Shown piece after piece: positions 9,410 to 21,060 of a DNA stretch of 64,000 bases (position 1 is its first letter; the number at the start of each line of letters is the position of its first letter). The translations under genes and the position numbers were made by a program. The notes under the pieces were generated by a model. It had not been told where the DNA came from, did no database searches, and saw nothing but the letters and a program-made list of their open reading frames with translations. The DNA comes from Coenobita brevimanus (lineage: Eukaryota > Arthropoda > Malacostraca > Decapoda > Coenobitidae). The DNA is taken from assembly GCA_032717465.1 (NCBI GenBank), contig CM064697.1, positions 6,416,533 to 6,480,532 on the forward strand. The letters run 5' to 3'.

Positions 9410-12400
9410 GGGTCAGAGGGTGGCCAAAATATAAATGCGAAATAGTCGTAGCAGTGAAAATGTTAAAGAAAAGGAAACAGGATACGAGAATGGGTGGGGC
9501 TGGGGTACCGTGACCAAGAAATGAGAGAGTATTAATATCCGTAGTAAAAATATGACCATGAGAAATCGTAGTGACAAGAGAGTACACAGGCCAATTAAAG
9601 GTTACTGATGGGCGTGATATAGTGCCTGAGGCGAAGATGGAGTGAGTGGAGGGTGTGGCGCGCAGTTACGATATTAGTTAAACACTATTATGGCTGCAGT
9701 GCTGGGTGGTGCTGAAGGTCATGGTAGCTGAGGTAAAGGTGGTATTCTTTCGTACAGTACACTCATCACGGTAGATGAGTGTGGAATTACTTGCAAGGTT
9801 AGCTGATTGGTATACTCTCTTCATTTTACCTTGGCCTAAAATTGCCTTCCCTCTATCTTGAATGGTATAACAACAGAATAATAGATAAATATTAGAATAT
9901 GACGTTATTCACGAGGAAGTGCTACAGAAAGGATGCAGAACCACAATACTGTCTTTTTTCTGTCACTAAGATACGTGAAATAAACTGCAAAAGGATGCAT
10001 CTGTGGATCAAGTTAAAATGAATAAACTATAGTGACTGGTTATGATAATGGGTTTGGCATCTGCGTCGATTAGTTGAGGTTATACTGTGGCCTTGATAAG
10101 CGCGAATATTTTTTTAGCTAGTCAATTCTGACGAATAGTTCCCTAAGCCGAATATATTCTATCTTCCGCTGGCAAAAATGAAATGCTAATCTGCGACGCC
10201 ATTTCTGAATGATTTAATCGTGATAAGATTATTGGTCTACCATTATTATTGTACCACGTTTTATCAACGGAAATCTGTCGTTCTTGTGGTAAAACGTACT
10301 CCTACGAGAATTTACAGTTGTTTTAGTGCTTTGCCTATCGCGCATTTACTTGTCTTCATCATCATCATCACCCCCCCCCCTTTTTTTTTTCGTTGTTGTT
10401 GCTGTTGTGTTGATACTTTTACTGGAGTTGTTCAATATTGGTTTTCATTTTTAGCCTGTATGTATCAGTATTATATATGTCGTCTTTCTTTTCCATTAAG
10501 GGCTGCCTACACATTCCTTGCAACTGGGGAAAGATCAGAGCTTCTTCCATAGGACGGTCAGACACTTGGGCACATGTTTTTCCGTTGTTCCTCTTCACCG
10601 GCCAGTACATTTTGAAGCCCGGCTGCAACATCGACCATTGTGGATCGTATTCCACAGGGAGATTGGGACTTTAAAACTGTATGTCTGCCGTTATGATCGT
10701 CGTTCGTTCGTTTCAAAACGCCTAAATCTTCAAAACGCATAAATCTTTCGCCTTTTATGATCGTCGTGCAAACGGTAGATTTATATCTCAGCAGTTGCCT
10801 TCTTCCTGACAACGCTTACTTTTCTGAGTATTAACTGAAGCTGAAAATTAGAGTTGGTTTACATAACTGTTGTGAACTGTACTTACGCAAAGTTCCAAAC
10901 AGACTCTGGAGGATAATCAATGTAAGCCCTTTCATGAGTCAAATTAACTGTCCTAAAGGTAGTAATAATGTTAGTGCTGGCAATGGGCTAGTTGCCATAC
11001 AAGGTCATAAACTGGCTCTGTTGTGTATAGCCATCATAAAACATACCATTACCTGCAGGTTCGAAGAAAATGAAACTTACAGATGTTGCTCCATGCCTCG
11101 GTGTCTGATAATTCTGAGGAACTGACTCATACTTCAGCACTACTTGAATGAGTAACAGCAAAGAAAATGCTTTTCAGTTATTGGACGATGACAAAATACA
11201 GTATTTTAAAATCCTTCGTCCTGTGAGAAGACATACTGTACATGAGTGGGCGGCTGATAAAGTTAGAACTGGTGATCTGAGCAGGCCGCTGCAGCAGCAA
11301 AAAATCGGTCTGGCTATAGACTCCAACCATCAGGGCAACCACAATAACCATATAAGGGTGTTGCCAGCTCTTCCCCCAAGACACCTTCTCGAACATTACG
11401 ACCGCAAAACCCGCCAATTCAGCCTCGTAACAAAATAGGGCACCACAGGACAACACCTCACCCCAATTTTGCAGCTCAGATTATACGACGTCCTTGGTGC
11501 CTGTTGCGCCCTGACACGATAATCATCTCGGCCATCAGGGTGTCGGGACTTATCTTGCCCGATAATTAGAGGCCAGCCCAGTATTATGCTAGTAAATTTA
11601 AGAGACTGTCAGGGATAGGATTGGAATCACGCATACCTTTATGAATTACCCTACGGCAAACAAATGCGGTACATATAAAGTCGCGTAGTCGATTTCTGTA
11701 TGCAAAAACATTTATTGATGGGTATCTTCATTGTCCATAAAGAATTCAGCTTAGTCACCGTGCAAAAAATGAAAACCAAAGTCCCCATTTTCTTTCCACC
11801 AAAATTAGTTTTCTTTGGTCATCTCTCAGGGTAACTGAAGTGTAAAACACAGAGGGTAATAAGCTTCTATAATAAGAGCTCTTACATTATAAGCCTCGTT
11901 ACTCAACATGATTATAATGCAGGCAACGATATACAGTATCACGAAGAATGCCTTATGATAACCTTGCTTTTGGGACATGCATTGGAAAAGCATCTGTCTA
12001 ATGTCAGTTCCCTATGTGAAACGGTAATATTTTTCTGTGTGTACGACTGGGTGTTAAATAATAGTAACATGGAAGTTTCAAAAACTATATAAATTATGTT
12101 CATGTTATTTATCTTTCAACGCTTTACATAGTTAGCTATCGAAGCTGATACTAGTGCGTTTTCTTCCATGTGAAACTCCAGAGAAAATGTTAGATGTAAG
12201 GGGAAACACACTTGCACGTTCGCTGAGGCCCCCCCCCTCCCCCCGGGGTTCCTCAGTTGCCAGGAAGCTTACAGTGGTCCTTTGCACCTCTATTTCTCAT
12301 TTTACCATGAACATCTACTCTGGTATATTGAAAACCTTCCCTCAGGTTTTTATTTCCTATTATGACACAAAAGAATATCAGACAGTAGACAATTTCTCCT

Positions 12401-12425
12401 TAATTTCGTTCCTTCTACAAGTTTC
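9410..12425. other. Unique AT-rich DNA
   Basis: About 3 kb with no recognisable protein, RNA gene or clear repeat. A short (ATC)n, C11, T12 and (GTT)n cluster lies at about 10358-10406. Open frames of up to 110 codons here (for example 10220-10552 and 11148-11438) show no domain, repeat or start context and are treated as chance frames. Confidence 0.5.
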
Positions 12426-12429
12426 TTTG

Positions 12430-12451
12430 AGCGCGCGCGCGCGCACGCACA

Positions 12452-12548
<97 letters not shown>
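12430..12548. repeat. Compound (GC)n(AC)n microsatellite
   Basis: GCGC units at 12431-12444, a mixed GCAC/ACGC transition, then about 48 AC units with one CG interruption near 12512. The GC-to-AC gradient is a potential Z-DNA tract. Confidence 0.92.
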
Positions 12549-12549
<1 letters not shown>

Positions 12550-12550
<1 letters not shown>

Positions 12551-14400
12551 ATATTTCGCTAAGATTACAATTTGGTGACGTGTCTTTTTTTTTTTCTTTA
12601 GTGCAATCAGCACTGTCCCCACTTACAAGATCTGACAGTGTAGCCTACAATATTCAGCTAACCAACAACCATTATGTAATCGTAAGTTATATCCCTGAAT
12701 TACCTACCTCTACTGTGTTCACAGTACTTTCCCGCTTTAGCAGTATTACCAAAACAATTTTCATTCTTGAAGAATGTTCCTATGTCCCAATATCAGTGTG
12801 CGTATGTAAACAACAATTTCCTATATCCTATCTCTTATATTCTGCAGCTGGAGAATCTGACCCAGTAAATGAGAGGCCTGTATAAATACTGACGATAGCA
12901 CCAGTATAACTCGACACGACGGTTACGACTCATGTACAGTATCTGAATCTGGCCAACGAAGATATTTTACTTGGCACAGAGAAACCTACCAAACCTCCCG
13001 ATATCCAGGCGTAACTGAGTCCTTAATTCCGAGGGGATATATCTGAAAAAATTACCGGCCAGCCACCTTTTCGGGTAATTATGAAATTAAAACAGAATGA
13101 TGATAACAAATTTACCTTACAGTATACGGCGAATGATACTCGTGTGCTCCTGAATGTAGTTAAGGAAATTTTACAGTGACATAACCCTATATTAGGGTAG
13201 TAATAGTAAGAAGTCGACCCTAAATTCCTTCTCTGTATAAAACTGCTTCAACTGTCATATTAGATTTCTGTCGTCATAACAGGCTATCTTGTTTGGATCA
13301 CCGATATTCTGTACACCTACTGCATTAAACACCAAAGTGTTTACGACCTATTACGAGATGCTGTGCCTAAATCAAATATGGCCATCTTCAATGCTCATCA
13401 TGTAGATAACGTAAAGAACAGAAATTCATGACATACCCTTGGCTGAGCTTGACCAACTTCCCATCACACATCGTTGGCGTCGACCATACCTGTAAAAAAG
13501 GAATGATCAATTAATTTCTGTAAAGAATGAGACGAAGAGTGCAGTTATTCATTGTAACATGAGTAGCTTCTTTAGTATCTGTGAAAACCGCAAATTGTTG
13601 ACAGTTGATATGGGTCAAATCTTGCATGCTGAAAGACAATTGGTTGTATTCCCTCCAACCTTCATTATTTTGGTATAACTTCAAATAAGGGAAAGTTTGG
13701 ATAATCTTTCCTATTGATCTACTGAACACAATTCTGTCGCAGATTTAAGCACACCAACACAACATACGCAACCAATTAGCAGCTTACTGATGACTATATC
13801 AAATCTGAGAGAATTAAGTTTCCCTGATAGATCGAAGCCTTATGATTCATAGTAAAAGCGAAACTGGCACTGAGCCAAATGAAATACACTGTGTACATCA
13901 AACTAGGAGACCATGGGCATCTACTCCCTGCTTTCATTCTTTCTTTCCCTTTCTTTCTTTACTTCGCCTGTTTTTCGTCCATTCTCTCATTTACCAGGAG
14001 TAGAATTCTTTTGAGTTTTCTAACCCGTATAACTAAAGCATCCGATACCCTAATTTCTGTCATTTTAAAATAACACATACAATCACCTCTTTATATTTAT
14101 TCACTTCCTTAAACTTCCCTCTCGCCCTCTTCTACCTTCTTTCCACCTACCTAAATCTTTACTCCTCTACTGTATCTGTACTCTCATTCTCACCCAATAT
14201 TCTTTTACCGATGAGGTCCAAAGAACAAATGATCATCGGACAGCCTCCAGTGGCCATATCTCTTAGGCAGCAATTCGTCAGGAAAGAGGCGAGGACTGGG
14301 GCTTCACACTAACAAATCACCCTATTAAAGATTTTTCACCCCCGGATTCGTTTTTCCCTTTCATCTCCTCCCCCATCCTCCGCCTCCACCCACACCCCTT
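12550..14400. other. Unique AT-rich DNA
   Basis: Nothing recognisable on either strand. A T/C-rich patch at 13920-14180 is low complexity. Confidence 0.5.
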
Positions 14401-14403
14401 CCA

Positions 14404-14405
<2 letters not shown>

Positions 14406-14452
<47 letters not shown>

Positions 14453-14502
14453 GCGTGCAAATCCTTAAACAAATATCCATCCTACTCACGCACATCCCTC
14501 TT

Positions 14503-14552
<50 letters not shown>
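14406..14552. repeat. Pair of (CA)n microsatellites
   Basis: Two AC arrays, 14406-14450 and 14506-14552, separated by 55 bp of unique sequence. Confidence 0.95.
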
Positions 14553-14555
<3 letters not shown>

Positions 14556-14689
14556 CGCAACCTAAATACAAACTACATGGTACAAGCAAGAAGCCTCCCC
14601 CACCCACGTCGCGAGTCCAGACCGTAAACACAACTGCCAAGACACAAACAGGCGGCCGGCACAAAAGACTTCCCGGTAAGACAAACATG

Positions 14690-15290
14690 GGGGGTGACGT
14701 AATAAGGGGCGGAAGGGGGGCGGCGATAAGGAAGGGGCTGACGTATGGTAAAAGGGGAGGAGATGGACGAGGGGGAGGGGGCTGACACATAAGGTAGGAG
14801 GATTGGAAGAGGGGCAGACAGGATGGGGGGCTGATGTAACGGTAGGCGAGAAGAAGGGGGCCTGGTATAAAAGAAGGGGGGGAAAGTGAAAGGGAGATCT
14901 GACGTAAGGGTAGGGACAGGGAAGACGATGTCCTGACAAGGGAAAAGTGGGGAAGGAAAGGGGAGTCTGACGTACGGAAAGGGGGGAAGAGGTGAAGGAA
15001 GTGACGTATGGGAAGGTGGCGCGGAGAGGAGGTCTGTCATAAGAGAATGAGGAGGAGAGGGAGATGCTGACGTAAGGAAACGAAGAGACAGGGAGGAGAG
15101 GGTGTTACGAAAGGGAAGGGGAAGAAAGAGAGGGGAAGGAGGGCTGACGTATGAGGGAAGATTGTTAGGAGAGAAAGGAGGGAAGGGTGAAGGAGGAGAA
15201 GAGTAACTAGAGCGGAAGGGAAGGGGTATGTAACAAAGTATGGACAGGGGAAGAAGGGATGACGTTCGGGAAGAAACGAGAAGGAAAGGG
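14690..15290 (+). repeat. Purine-rich degenerate array with recurring TGACGT
   Basis: GA-rich sequence in which a ctgacgtaagg-like phrase keeps returning. TGACGT occurs at 14695, 14739, 14900, 14968, 15002, 15068, 15145 and 15260, with mutated versions near 14783, 14833 and 15034. Spacing is irregular (about 34-115 bp). The intervening DNA is a GGGGAAGG-type filler, so this is best read as an old minisatellite. TGACGT is also the core of CREB/ATF binding sites (established knowledge); a regulatory role is only a possibility. Confidence 0.65.
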
Positions 15291-15540
15291 GGACAGCAGG
15301 AGGAAGGGTGAAAAGAGAGGAGATGTTGAGGAGGACTGAGGTACAGAAGATGAAAGAATGGGCGGGAGTGTTAGTGGAAAGGGTAGGCATGGACAGAGGA
15401 GGAAAGGGGGAAAGGGGTGGCAGACCTAAGAAAGATGGCGAGAAAGGGGAAGGGGGATAAGGGGTGGCTGACCTAAGAAAGTGTGCGAGAGAGGGGAAGG
15501 GTAAAAGTGCTACATGACTGACGGTGAGGGGAAGGGAGTT
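15291..15540 (+). repeat. Purine-rich low-complexity DNA with a short duplication
   Basis: It continues the purine domain. The phrase aaggggtggcagacctaaga (about 15412-15431) recurs as aaggggtggctgacctaaga (about 15460-15479), a tandem duplication of about 48 bp. Confidence 0.6.
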
Positions 15541-16160
15541 TATAAACGTCTGGGAAGGGGTAATGAAACTGCTTGGGCAATGACCGGTGCAGAGATCAAG
15601 GGGAGGCAGAATTGTGAGATGATAGATGGATTAATGGACAGAGCATGGATGGATGAACGGATGAAGTAATGGGAGGACAGACAGGTAAACAGACAGATAG
15701 CAGACACATAGACGGACAGACAGACAGACAGAGAGATCGAGACAGACATACGAGTTTAGATACAGAAAATGGAGAGAACGAAAATTATTGAAGTCGATAT
15801 AATACGAAAACACAGACTGACAGAAAACGAAAATACAAATACAAAGTGATGGAGAAATAGACAGACAAATACCAATAACAACATAAAAAGTTAGGAACGA
15901 TGTCTAACGAAATATATAATATTGGGTACGAACAATGTAGAAAAAAGGAGGAAGGTAGAAGATGTACACAAAACAAGAGTACCGTACACACCGGCTATAT
16001 AGGAAGGTGATTGATTTGATTGATTGAAAATTTGGTAGATAAACAAGGGGGTGAATTATTATGGGCGTGAGTGATGGCTAAGTAAATATACAACATTCTG
16101 GGGCATCTCGTACCCTCTTGGCTGCCCCTCACGTCGACTCTTTTGAGCAAAATTATCTCC
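15541..16160. other. Non-coding DNA with a small (GACA)n tract
   Basis: GACA units at about 15714-15731 sit within a wider GATG/GACA-rich patch (15620-15760). The rest is AT-rich and unrecognised. Confidence 0.6.
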
Positions 16161-16164
16161 TTCA

Positions 16165-16352
16165 GTGCTGTCATTTTTTATTTTCTTTTTACTTCCTCCA
16201 GACGATTTTATTCTGTTTAAGAGATGCCCCTAATAGTGGAGAGGTTGGAAACAATCTCCATAAACATCTTCCGCAATCACTTTTTAACATTTTTGCCATG
16301 CCAGAAAATTTTAATCAGCACACTAGAATTCCTCGCAGTCACGGGGTTAAAG
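16165..16352 (+). repeat. Two foldback-family arms in tandem
   Basis: The first arm has the core ccagacgattttattctgtt (16198-16217) with a T-rich lead-in and gcccctaatagtggagaggtt after it. The second, more diverged, has ccagaaaattttaatcagca (about 16302-16321) followed by cctcgcagtcacggggttaa. Both run in the same orientation. Confidence 0.55.
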
Positions 16353-16679
16353 CTCGCCTTACCATTTATTCTTAATCATTCTAAGGTTAATTGTATTTTT
16401 ATCAGCTTTGAAGGAACCATAAACGCGACTACACTCTTTTTACCATCCTTTTATGTCTACCCTTGACACAACCTGCGAAATACCCAGAAAACCTAACTTT
16501 TACGCACATCTCTGACACACTACAGTATTTCCGCCCCGACTTCCACCCCTCCCGTCACGTCACTCACTTCTGGGTACTCTCACATCATTCTCCTAACCAG
16601 GTGCCTCGAGAAATGCGCGTCAGGGGGAAACTGCTTCGTCAGGTGCACGATGGAAATCAGTGCTACCATAAAAGTCTCT

Positions 16680-17020
16680 CCTTCCCACTCCCTACCGTTC
16701 CCTTCCCCAGTTTCCCCTACCCCACCACCCTCCTCACCCTACCATCCTCTTCCCCCATCACCCCCGATCCCACTATCCTCTATCCTACCCTCTCACCCTA
16801 TAATCCTCTTCCCCCACCACCCCCAATCCCACCATCCTCTACTCCCACACCCCATCACCCGACCATCTCCCATACAATCCCCATTCCACCATCCCCTACC
16901 CTCCATACCTTACCCAACTGCCCCATCGCCCGAACATCCCCTCCTTCATCATCCCCAAACCCACTATCTTCTACCCAACCATATCCAACCCCACCATCCC
17001 CTACCCACCACCCAAACCCG
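16680..17020 (+). repeat. C-rich degenerate tandem array
   Basis: Almost G-free on the plus strand. The phrase catcctcttcccccatcacc recurs about 59 bp later as a close variant, and catcccctaccc-like units continue to the end. Pro/Ser/His-rich frames here are artefacts. Confidence 0.7.
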
Positions 17021-17332
17021 ACCCAGTCGTAAAATGTCCAGGCCGTGCAGAGTACAGGTCCTGACAATCCTATTACAGTCCGAACAACTCTGGAACATCG
17101 AAGTACCGACATTTATTGCATTTGGAGTCGTCGGTTGCTGGATCAAATCAGTAGAGAGCCACTTAAACTGTCCAACAATGGATTTTTAAAGAAGCTAATA
17201 TACCAATACACAAGAAAACAAGACTGATGTAAACACAAGTTGTTCTCATATATCTGACTCTAGTGGAATAGTTAAAAAAGCAGAGAGAAAAAAAAAAAGA
17301 AAATAGCTTATGACTGGGTAACTTAGTGGTAG

Positions 17333-17565
17333 GTGGTGGCGACCATCATCCACTCACTTGATGTGGTGCTGCCTACTTCTTCCTTAGCCTTTTTCATTCT
17401 TCTTCTGTGCCTGCCCTCCTCTCTTCCTATTTCTGCCATCTTTCCTGTCACTTCTCATTGCTTTTCTTTCCTTTACAGGTGGCTTTACATTGAGTGACAA
17501 GCCAAATGGTTTCCTGTAAACCAAGAAACCATTTACAACCCTGGGTGGTAACCATATAACCAAAC
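17333..17565 (+). repeat. Dispersed ~240-bp repeat, copy 1
   Basis: It starts near gtggcgaccatcatccac and has a tcacttgatgtggtgctg phrase, a Y-rich centre, then gtgacaagccaaatggtttc and ggtggtaaccatataaccaa. Copy 2 at 17742-18035 has the same blocks in the same order and orientation. The family is not recognised by name. Confidence 0.7.
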
Positions 17566-17648
17566 CATAAGTGCTCCCTACGTGTCAACAAGTGGGCTGG
17601 CGGAGGGTTAGTGCTCCTCCCCGTAAACCAAATAACTCAAAGTCAAAT

Positions 17649-17678
17649 GGCCACCCCATACGAGTTTATGGCGTTTGG

Positions 17679-17736
<58 letters not shown>
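17649..17736 (+). mobile_element. LINE 3'-end fragment with (AT)n tail
   Basis: The sequence ggccaccccatacgagttta then tggcgtttggc resembles the last ~40 bp of the LINE at 6890-7985 (ggccaccctttgcgggatta then gggcgtcgggc). It is followed by about 28 AT units (17681-17736), where that LINE has (TAGA)n. A short fragment, so homology is probable rather than certain. Confidence 0.5.
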
Positions 17737-17739
<3 letters not shown>

Positions 17740-17741
17740 GG

Positions 17742-18035
17742 CAAGTGGGGGCGCTCAACATTCACTCACTCGATGTAGTGCTGTTCTCGGGTGTCTGCCC
17801 TTTACTCTCCTCCCTTCATTCCTTCCCTCCTCTTCTGTCTTTCTTTCCTTCAATCTTTCCTCATCCTTCTGCCTACGGGTGACTTTAAACTCCCTCTTTT
17901 GTCTTTCTTTCCTTCATTCTTTCCTCCTTCTGCCTACAGGTGACTCTACAGTACACTAAGTGACAAGCCAAACGGTTTCTTGTACACCAGGAAAGCATCT
18001 ACTACGATGGGTGGTAACCATATAACCAAATAATG
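17742..18035 (+). repeat. Dispersed ~240-bp repeat, copy 2
   Basis: It matches copy 1 with gggcgctcaacattcactca, ctcgatgtagtgctgt, gtgacaagccaaacggtttc and ggtggtaaccatataaccaa. Its centre is longer because a tctgcctac-gggtgact segment with T/C-rich DNA is internally duplicated. Confidence 0.7.
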
Positions 18036-18252
18036 GTGCCTGGTGGTTTAGTGGGTAATTACGGCGCTCCAATCGGATTGAGCCAGTGAAGGTTTATATC
18101 CAAGGGATGGTTGGGGTTATTAGTCATGTAATGCCACGCAGGGATGAGTGAGGCTGGTCACTCTCATCTTAAATGTCAGGACCAACTTGCCTAGCCCAGG
18201 GCTCTTACGCTCCTCATGGGGCAATGTAGAATTGGCTGATGGATGGATGGAT
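18036..18252 (+). mobile_element. tRNA-derived SINE with (GGAT)n end
   Basis: An internal Pol III promoter is visible: A-box-like tggtttagtgg (18045-18055) and B-box-like ggtttatatcc (18091-18101), about 35 bp apart. An unrelated body follows and ends in gatggatggatgga. The tRNA head lacks a convincing cloverleaf, so it is not a functional tRNA. It abuts copy 2 of the ~240-bp repeat and may be part of one composite unit. Confidence 0.55.
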
Positions 18253-18260
18253 ATATACAC

Positions 18261-18262
<2 letters not shown>

Positions 18263-18300
<38 letters not shown>
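18263..18300. repeat. (AG)n microsatellite
   Basis: About 19 AG units, just after the SINE end. Confidence 0.95.
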
Positions 18301-18304
<4 letters not shown>

Positions 18305-18366
18305 ATATCTGCCAAAGCTCTTTTATTTACCTAAGGAAGTGCCTCTCGCAATAAGAAGCTTATGGA

Positions 18367-18369
<3 letters not shown>

Positions 18370-18412
<43 letters not shown>
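18370..18412. repeat. (AT)n microsatellite
   Basis: About 21 AT units. Confidence 0.95.
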
Positions 18413-18416
<4 letters not shown>

Positions 18417-18799
18417 CTGTATACTGATCTGATAAAGCGAAAACTTACTCAACTTCGCTATATATAAGCTGTTCATCCTATAGTCAAGCAGAATATACGT
18501 AAGTGCCCCTCCCCCTCCTACCCTACCGCCGCATCACACATCATCACGTCATGAAGCCCTAGCGTTACTCATCACGGGAACGACGCTGGCATGGAGGAAG
18601 GGCCGGCTCCAAGACACATCCCGACGCTTAAGGTAAAATATACACCGCAAGTTTGGGGCAATACAGGAAGGAAACTTACCACAGAACTTTACGAGTTAAT
18701 AGAACGATATGGAAAAAAAAAAAAAAAAAGTCGGTGGGCGGAATGGAGGGAAGAATAAACACTGTCTAGGGGAAATACTTGCCCAGTTTCGTAATTCCA

Positions 18800-18905
18800 T
18801 TTAACCATTTCAACATGATAACTTTTCTGGTTTAGTTTTTTAATCTCCAGACAATTTTGTTCAGCTACGGGGATTCTTTCCAAACTGGAGGGGTCAGATA
18901 TATCC
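18800..18905 (+). repeat. Foldback-family repeat arm
   Basis: Core ccagacaattttgttcagct (18847-18866), then ggggattctttccaaactgg and aggggtcagatatatcc, the same linker seen in other copies (ggctgtatctgacccctcc type). Confidence 0.65.
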
Positions 18906-19056
18906 ATTAGCTTCTTCACTACTAATTGCTCTCTTTAAGATGAAAAAAAAAGAAAAGAAAATCTGATCTTTTAAAATGGAAAAAAAAAAAATCGTCCAGG
19001 AAAAGTAATGGTAAATTTATACAAAGTCATCCCAGTGATGGGGCTAATATTACTGC

Positions 19057-19057
<1 letters not shown>

Positions 19058-19085
<28 letters not shown>
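19058..19085. repeat. Poly(T) run
   Basis: Twenty-eight consecutive T residues. It could be the tail of a minus-strand retroposed sequence, but no body is recognised next to it. Confidence 0.7.
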
Positions 19086-19088
<3 letters not shown>

Positions 19089-19165
19089 GTCGTTCTTTGC
19101 TCTCAAAACAAACCATCAGTCAAGCATATGATAAAGTCAAGGTCACGTCCACAGCGCTGATAAGC

Positions 19166-19270
19166 TTAACCCTTTCAGTACAAGGATATCTTTTTATATT
19201 TTATTCTTGCTGTATATAGAATTACTGTATGTTATTCAGCTCAGGATTAATCACTCACACTGAAAGGGCA
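19166..19270 (+). repeat. Foldback-family element with complementary ends
   Basis: It begins ttaaccctttcagtac and ends cactgaaagggc, which are near-perfect inverted ends about 100 bp apart. Inside are ttattcttgctg and ttattcagctc, matching the family arm. This copy shows that a single arm can itself carry terminal inverted repeats. Confidence 0.65.
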
Positions 19271-19302
19271 ACAGGAGGCAATATCAAACACGCTATTTTT
19301 TG

Positions 19303-19632
19303 TGTGTGTGTCCGACTCTGGGCACAGGCTTCACAGCCTGCTTCCAAGGCCCAGTAGTCCTCCTACATGCCGTACACCTCTACATGTCACCACTTCGGCG
19401 CTAACACTCACCGTCCATATTGAATATATGCTGTTTCATACAGGACTGGTGTATTGGTATTAGCGGGGGTATTTTTACGACATGTCGGCGGGTCTTCTGG
19501 TAGATCAGTAAAGTCTGATTTTTGTGAAATTCAAGTCCTTTAAGTGTTCCCTGCCCCAGCGGGGATCTGAACCTGGGTCCGGTAAGACTGCGGGCCACCT
19601 CTCTACCGACTGAGCCACCGCCTCCCCCTAAA
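19303..19632 (-). mobile_element. tRNA-derived SINE, full-length copy
   Basis: Read on the minus strand: a tRNA-like head with A box tggctcagtcgg (19606-19617) and B box ggttcagatcc (19563-19573), both close to Pol III consensus. The body ends with ctgtgaagcctgtgcccaga and a short CA/A tail. The last ~85 bp recur at about 93 percent identity at 30481-30587 in the opposite orientation, which confirms a dispersed family. The anticodon arm does not fold cleanly, so it is a SINE and not a tRNA gene. Confidence 0.85.
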
Positions 19633-19639
19633 ATTAACA

Positions 19640-19740
19640 AAATCTTCTAGAGACAGCAGTAATAACAACAACAAGAACAAGAACAACAAAAACAAAAACA
19701 ACAATAATAATAATAATAATAAAAATCATAATAATAAAGA
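19640..19740. repeat. (AAC)n/(AAT)n low-complexity tract
   Basis: Interrupted AAC units, then AAT units (about 19700-19735), directly upstream of the SINE head. Confidence 0.8.
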
Positions 19741-19744
19741 TGTG

Positions 19745-21060
19745 ATCGCACTGAAGGAGTTGGCCACCATAGGCAAGCTAAGGCAAGTGAGGGGGGAGGT
19801 AGAAGAACAAGACAGTGTCATCATATGCGGAAACTTACGCCCATACGGAATCCTGAAGTCCTTGAAGAGGAGGGTAAAAAACACACTCCTTCCTACTTTT
19901 CGGTTATAAAAAAAAAAAAAAAAAACTCCCCATATCTATTATATACATCGACATCCACCTCACTGCACCTACCCGTCCCTCCTTTTCCTATATTCAGTCT
20001 AATACAAGCAATCTATTTGCTGTATTTAGTGTTCGTTACCAGGCGCCTCTTTTTCCTCTCCCAGACTTTTCTCCTCAACCCGTCTCACTTTTTGTATTAT
20101 TTATCACAAGGGGGTGCTAACTTGGTGCCCGTCCCTCCATCTCCCCGTCTCATAGCACGTCTCCTTCCTTCTTACGGCTCACACACACTTAAGCTTCATC
20201 CCTCTCCATTTTTCTTTCTCATGTTAAGGTTTCCCCAAGTTCTAGCATACCGCACATGTCTACATATATCCTTACATCTCAGTTTCACATCTTTCTACAA
20301 TAAACTTTTCCCTTACATCTATCTCAGCTCTACATCCATAAATAATCGACATTTTTATTCTTACATTTCAGTTCCACATCCAGCTACATATCTCAAATGT
20401 ATGTTTACTAATTTCATGCCCTTTCTCTAACAAACTCATGAATCAGAATTTTCTCTTGCTCTCTCCTTCCCTCAACGTGAACGTCCTCTTCCCTATTTAA
20501 TGAACCTCACTTACACTCCTCCCCTCTTCCCTCTCCTCCATTTTGTAGATCCTCTTGCATAATTTCAAATCTCCTCCGTCCCTACACCTTAAATCTGTCT
20601 CTCTCTCCCTACCCTCTGTTTCCATGATCATCACATCCCTTGGCCCACCACCCCTCTAATTTTGTGTTCCTTCCTCTTTTGCACCACACATAGGCCTACC
20701 ATAACACCATATAGTTCAAGCCTATCTCCTCCCCACCTTTCCCTAACAGCTCCACCTCCATCCCTTCCCCTTGGTTTTATCAATTCACATCCCTTGCACC
20801 ATCCATACCTTCGCATCTCACCCCTACCCTCTCCTCCTTGAGTCACCATTCCGTACATTCCCCAGTGACTTTACTGGTTCTCGTCCCTCTTGTACCATAC
20901 AATCCTTTACATTTCACGTCTTCTCACACCTCACTCCTAAACCCCACCCCTCCTCCTCATCTCATTACCACCTCCCTCTTTCCCCTCTTAAAGTTTCATT
21001 CACAACTCCTCATTCACGTCACCTCTCGACCTTCCCTCACTCATCTTGTGACGCTGATGC
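19745..21060 (+). repeat. Polypyrimidine-rich domain
   Basis: From about 19925 the plus strand is strongly C/T-rich with scattered acatc-type phrases. Frames of up to 201 codons are Ser/Pro/Leu/Phe-rich with no domain. No recognisable gene. Confidence 0.6.

Noticed and set aside
16463..17189. Pro/Ser/His-rich plus-strand frames
   Set aside because: They coincide exactly with the C-rich tandem array.
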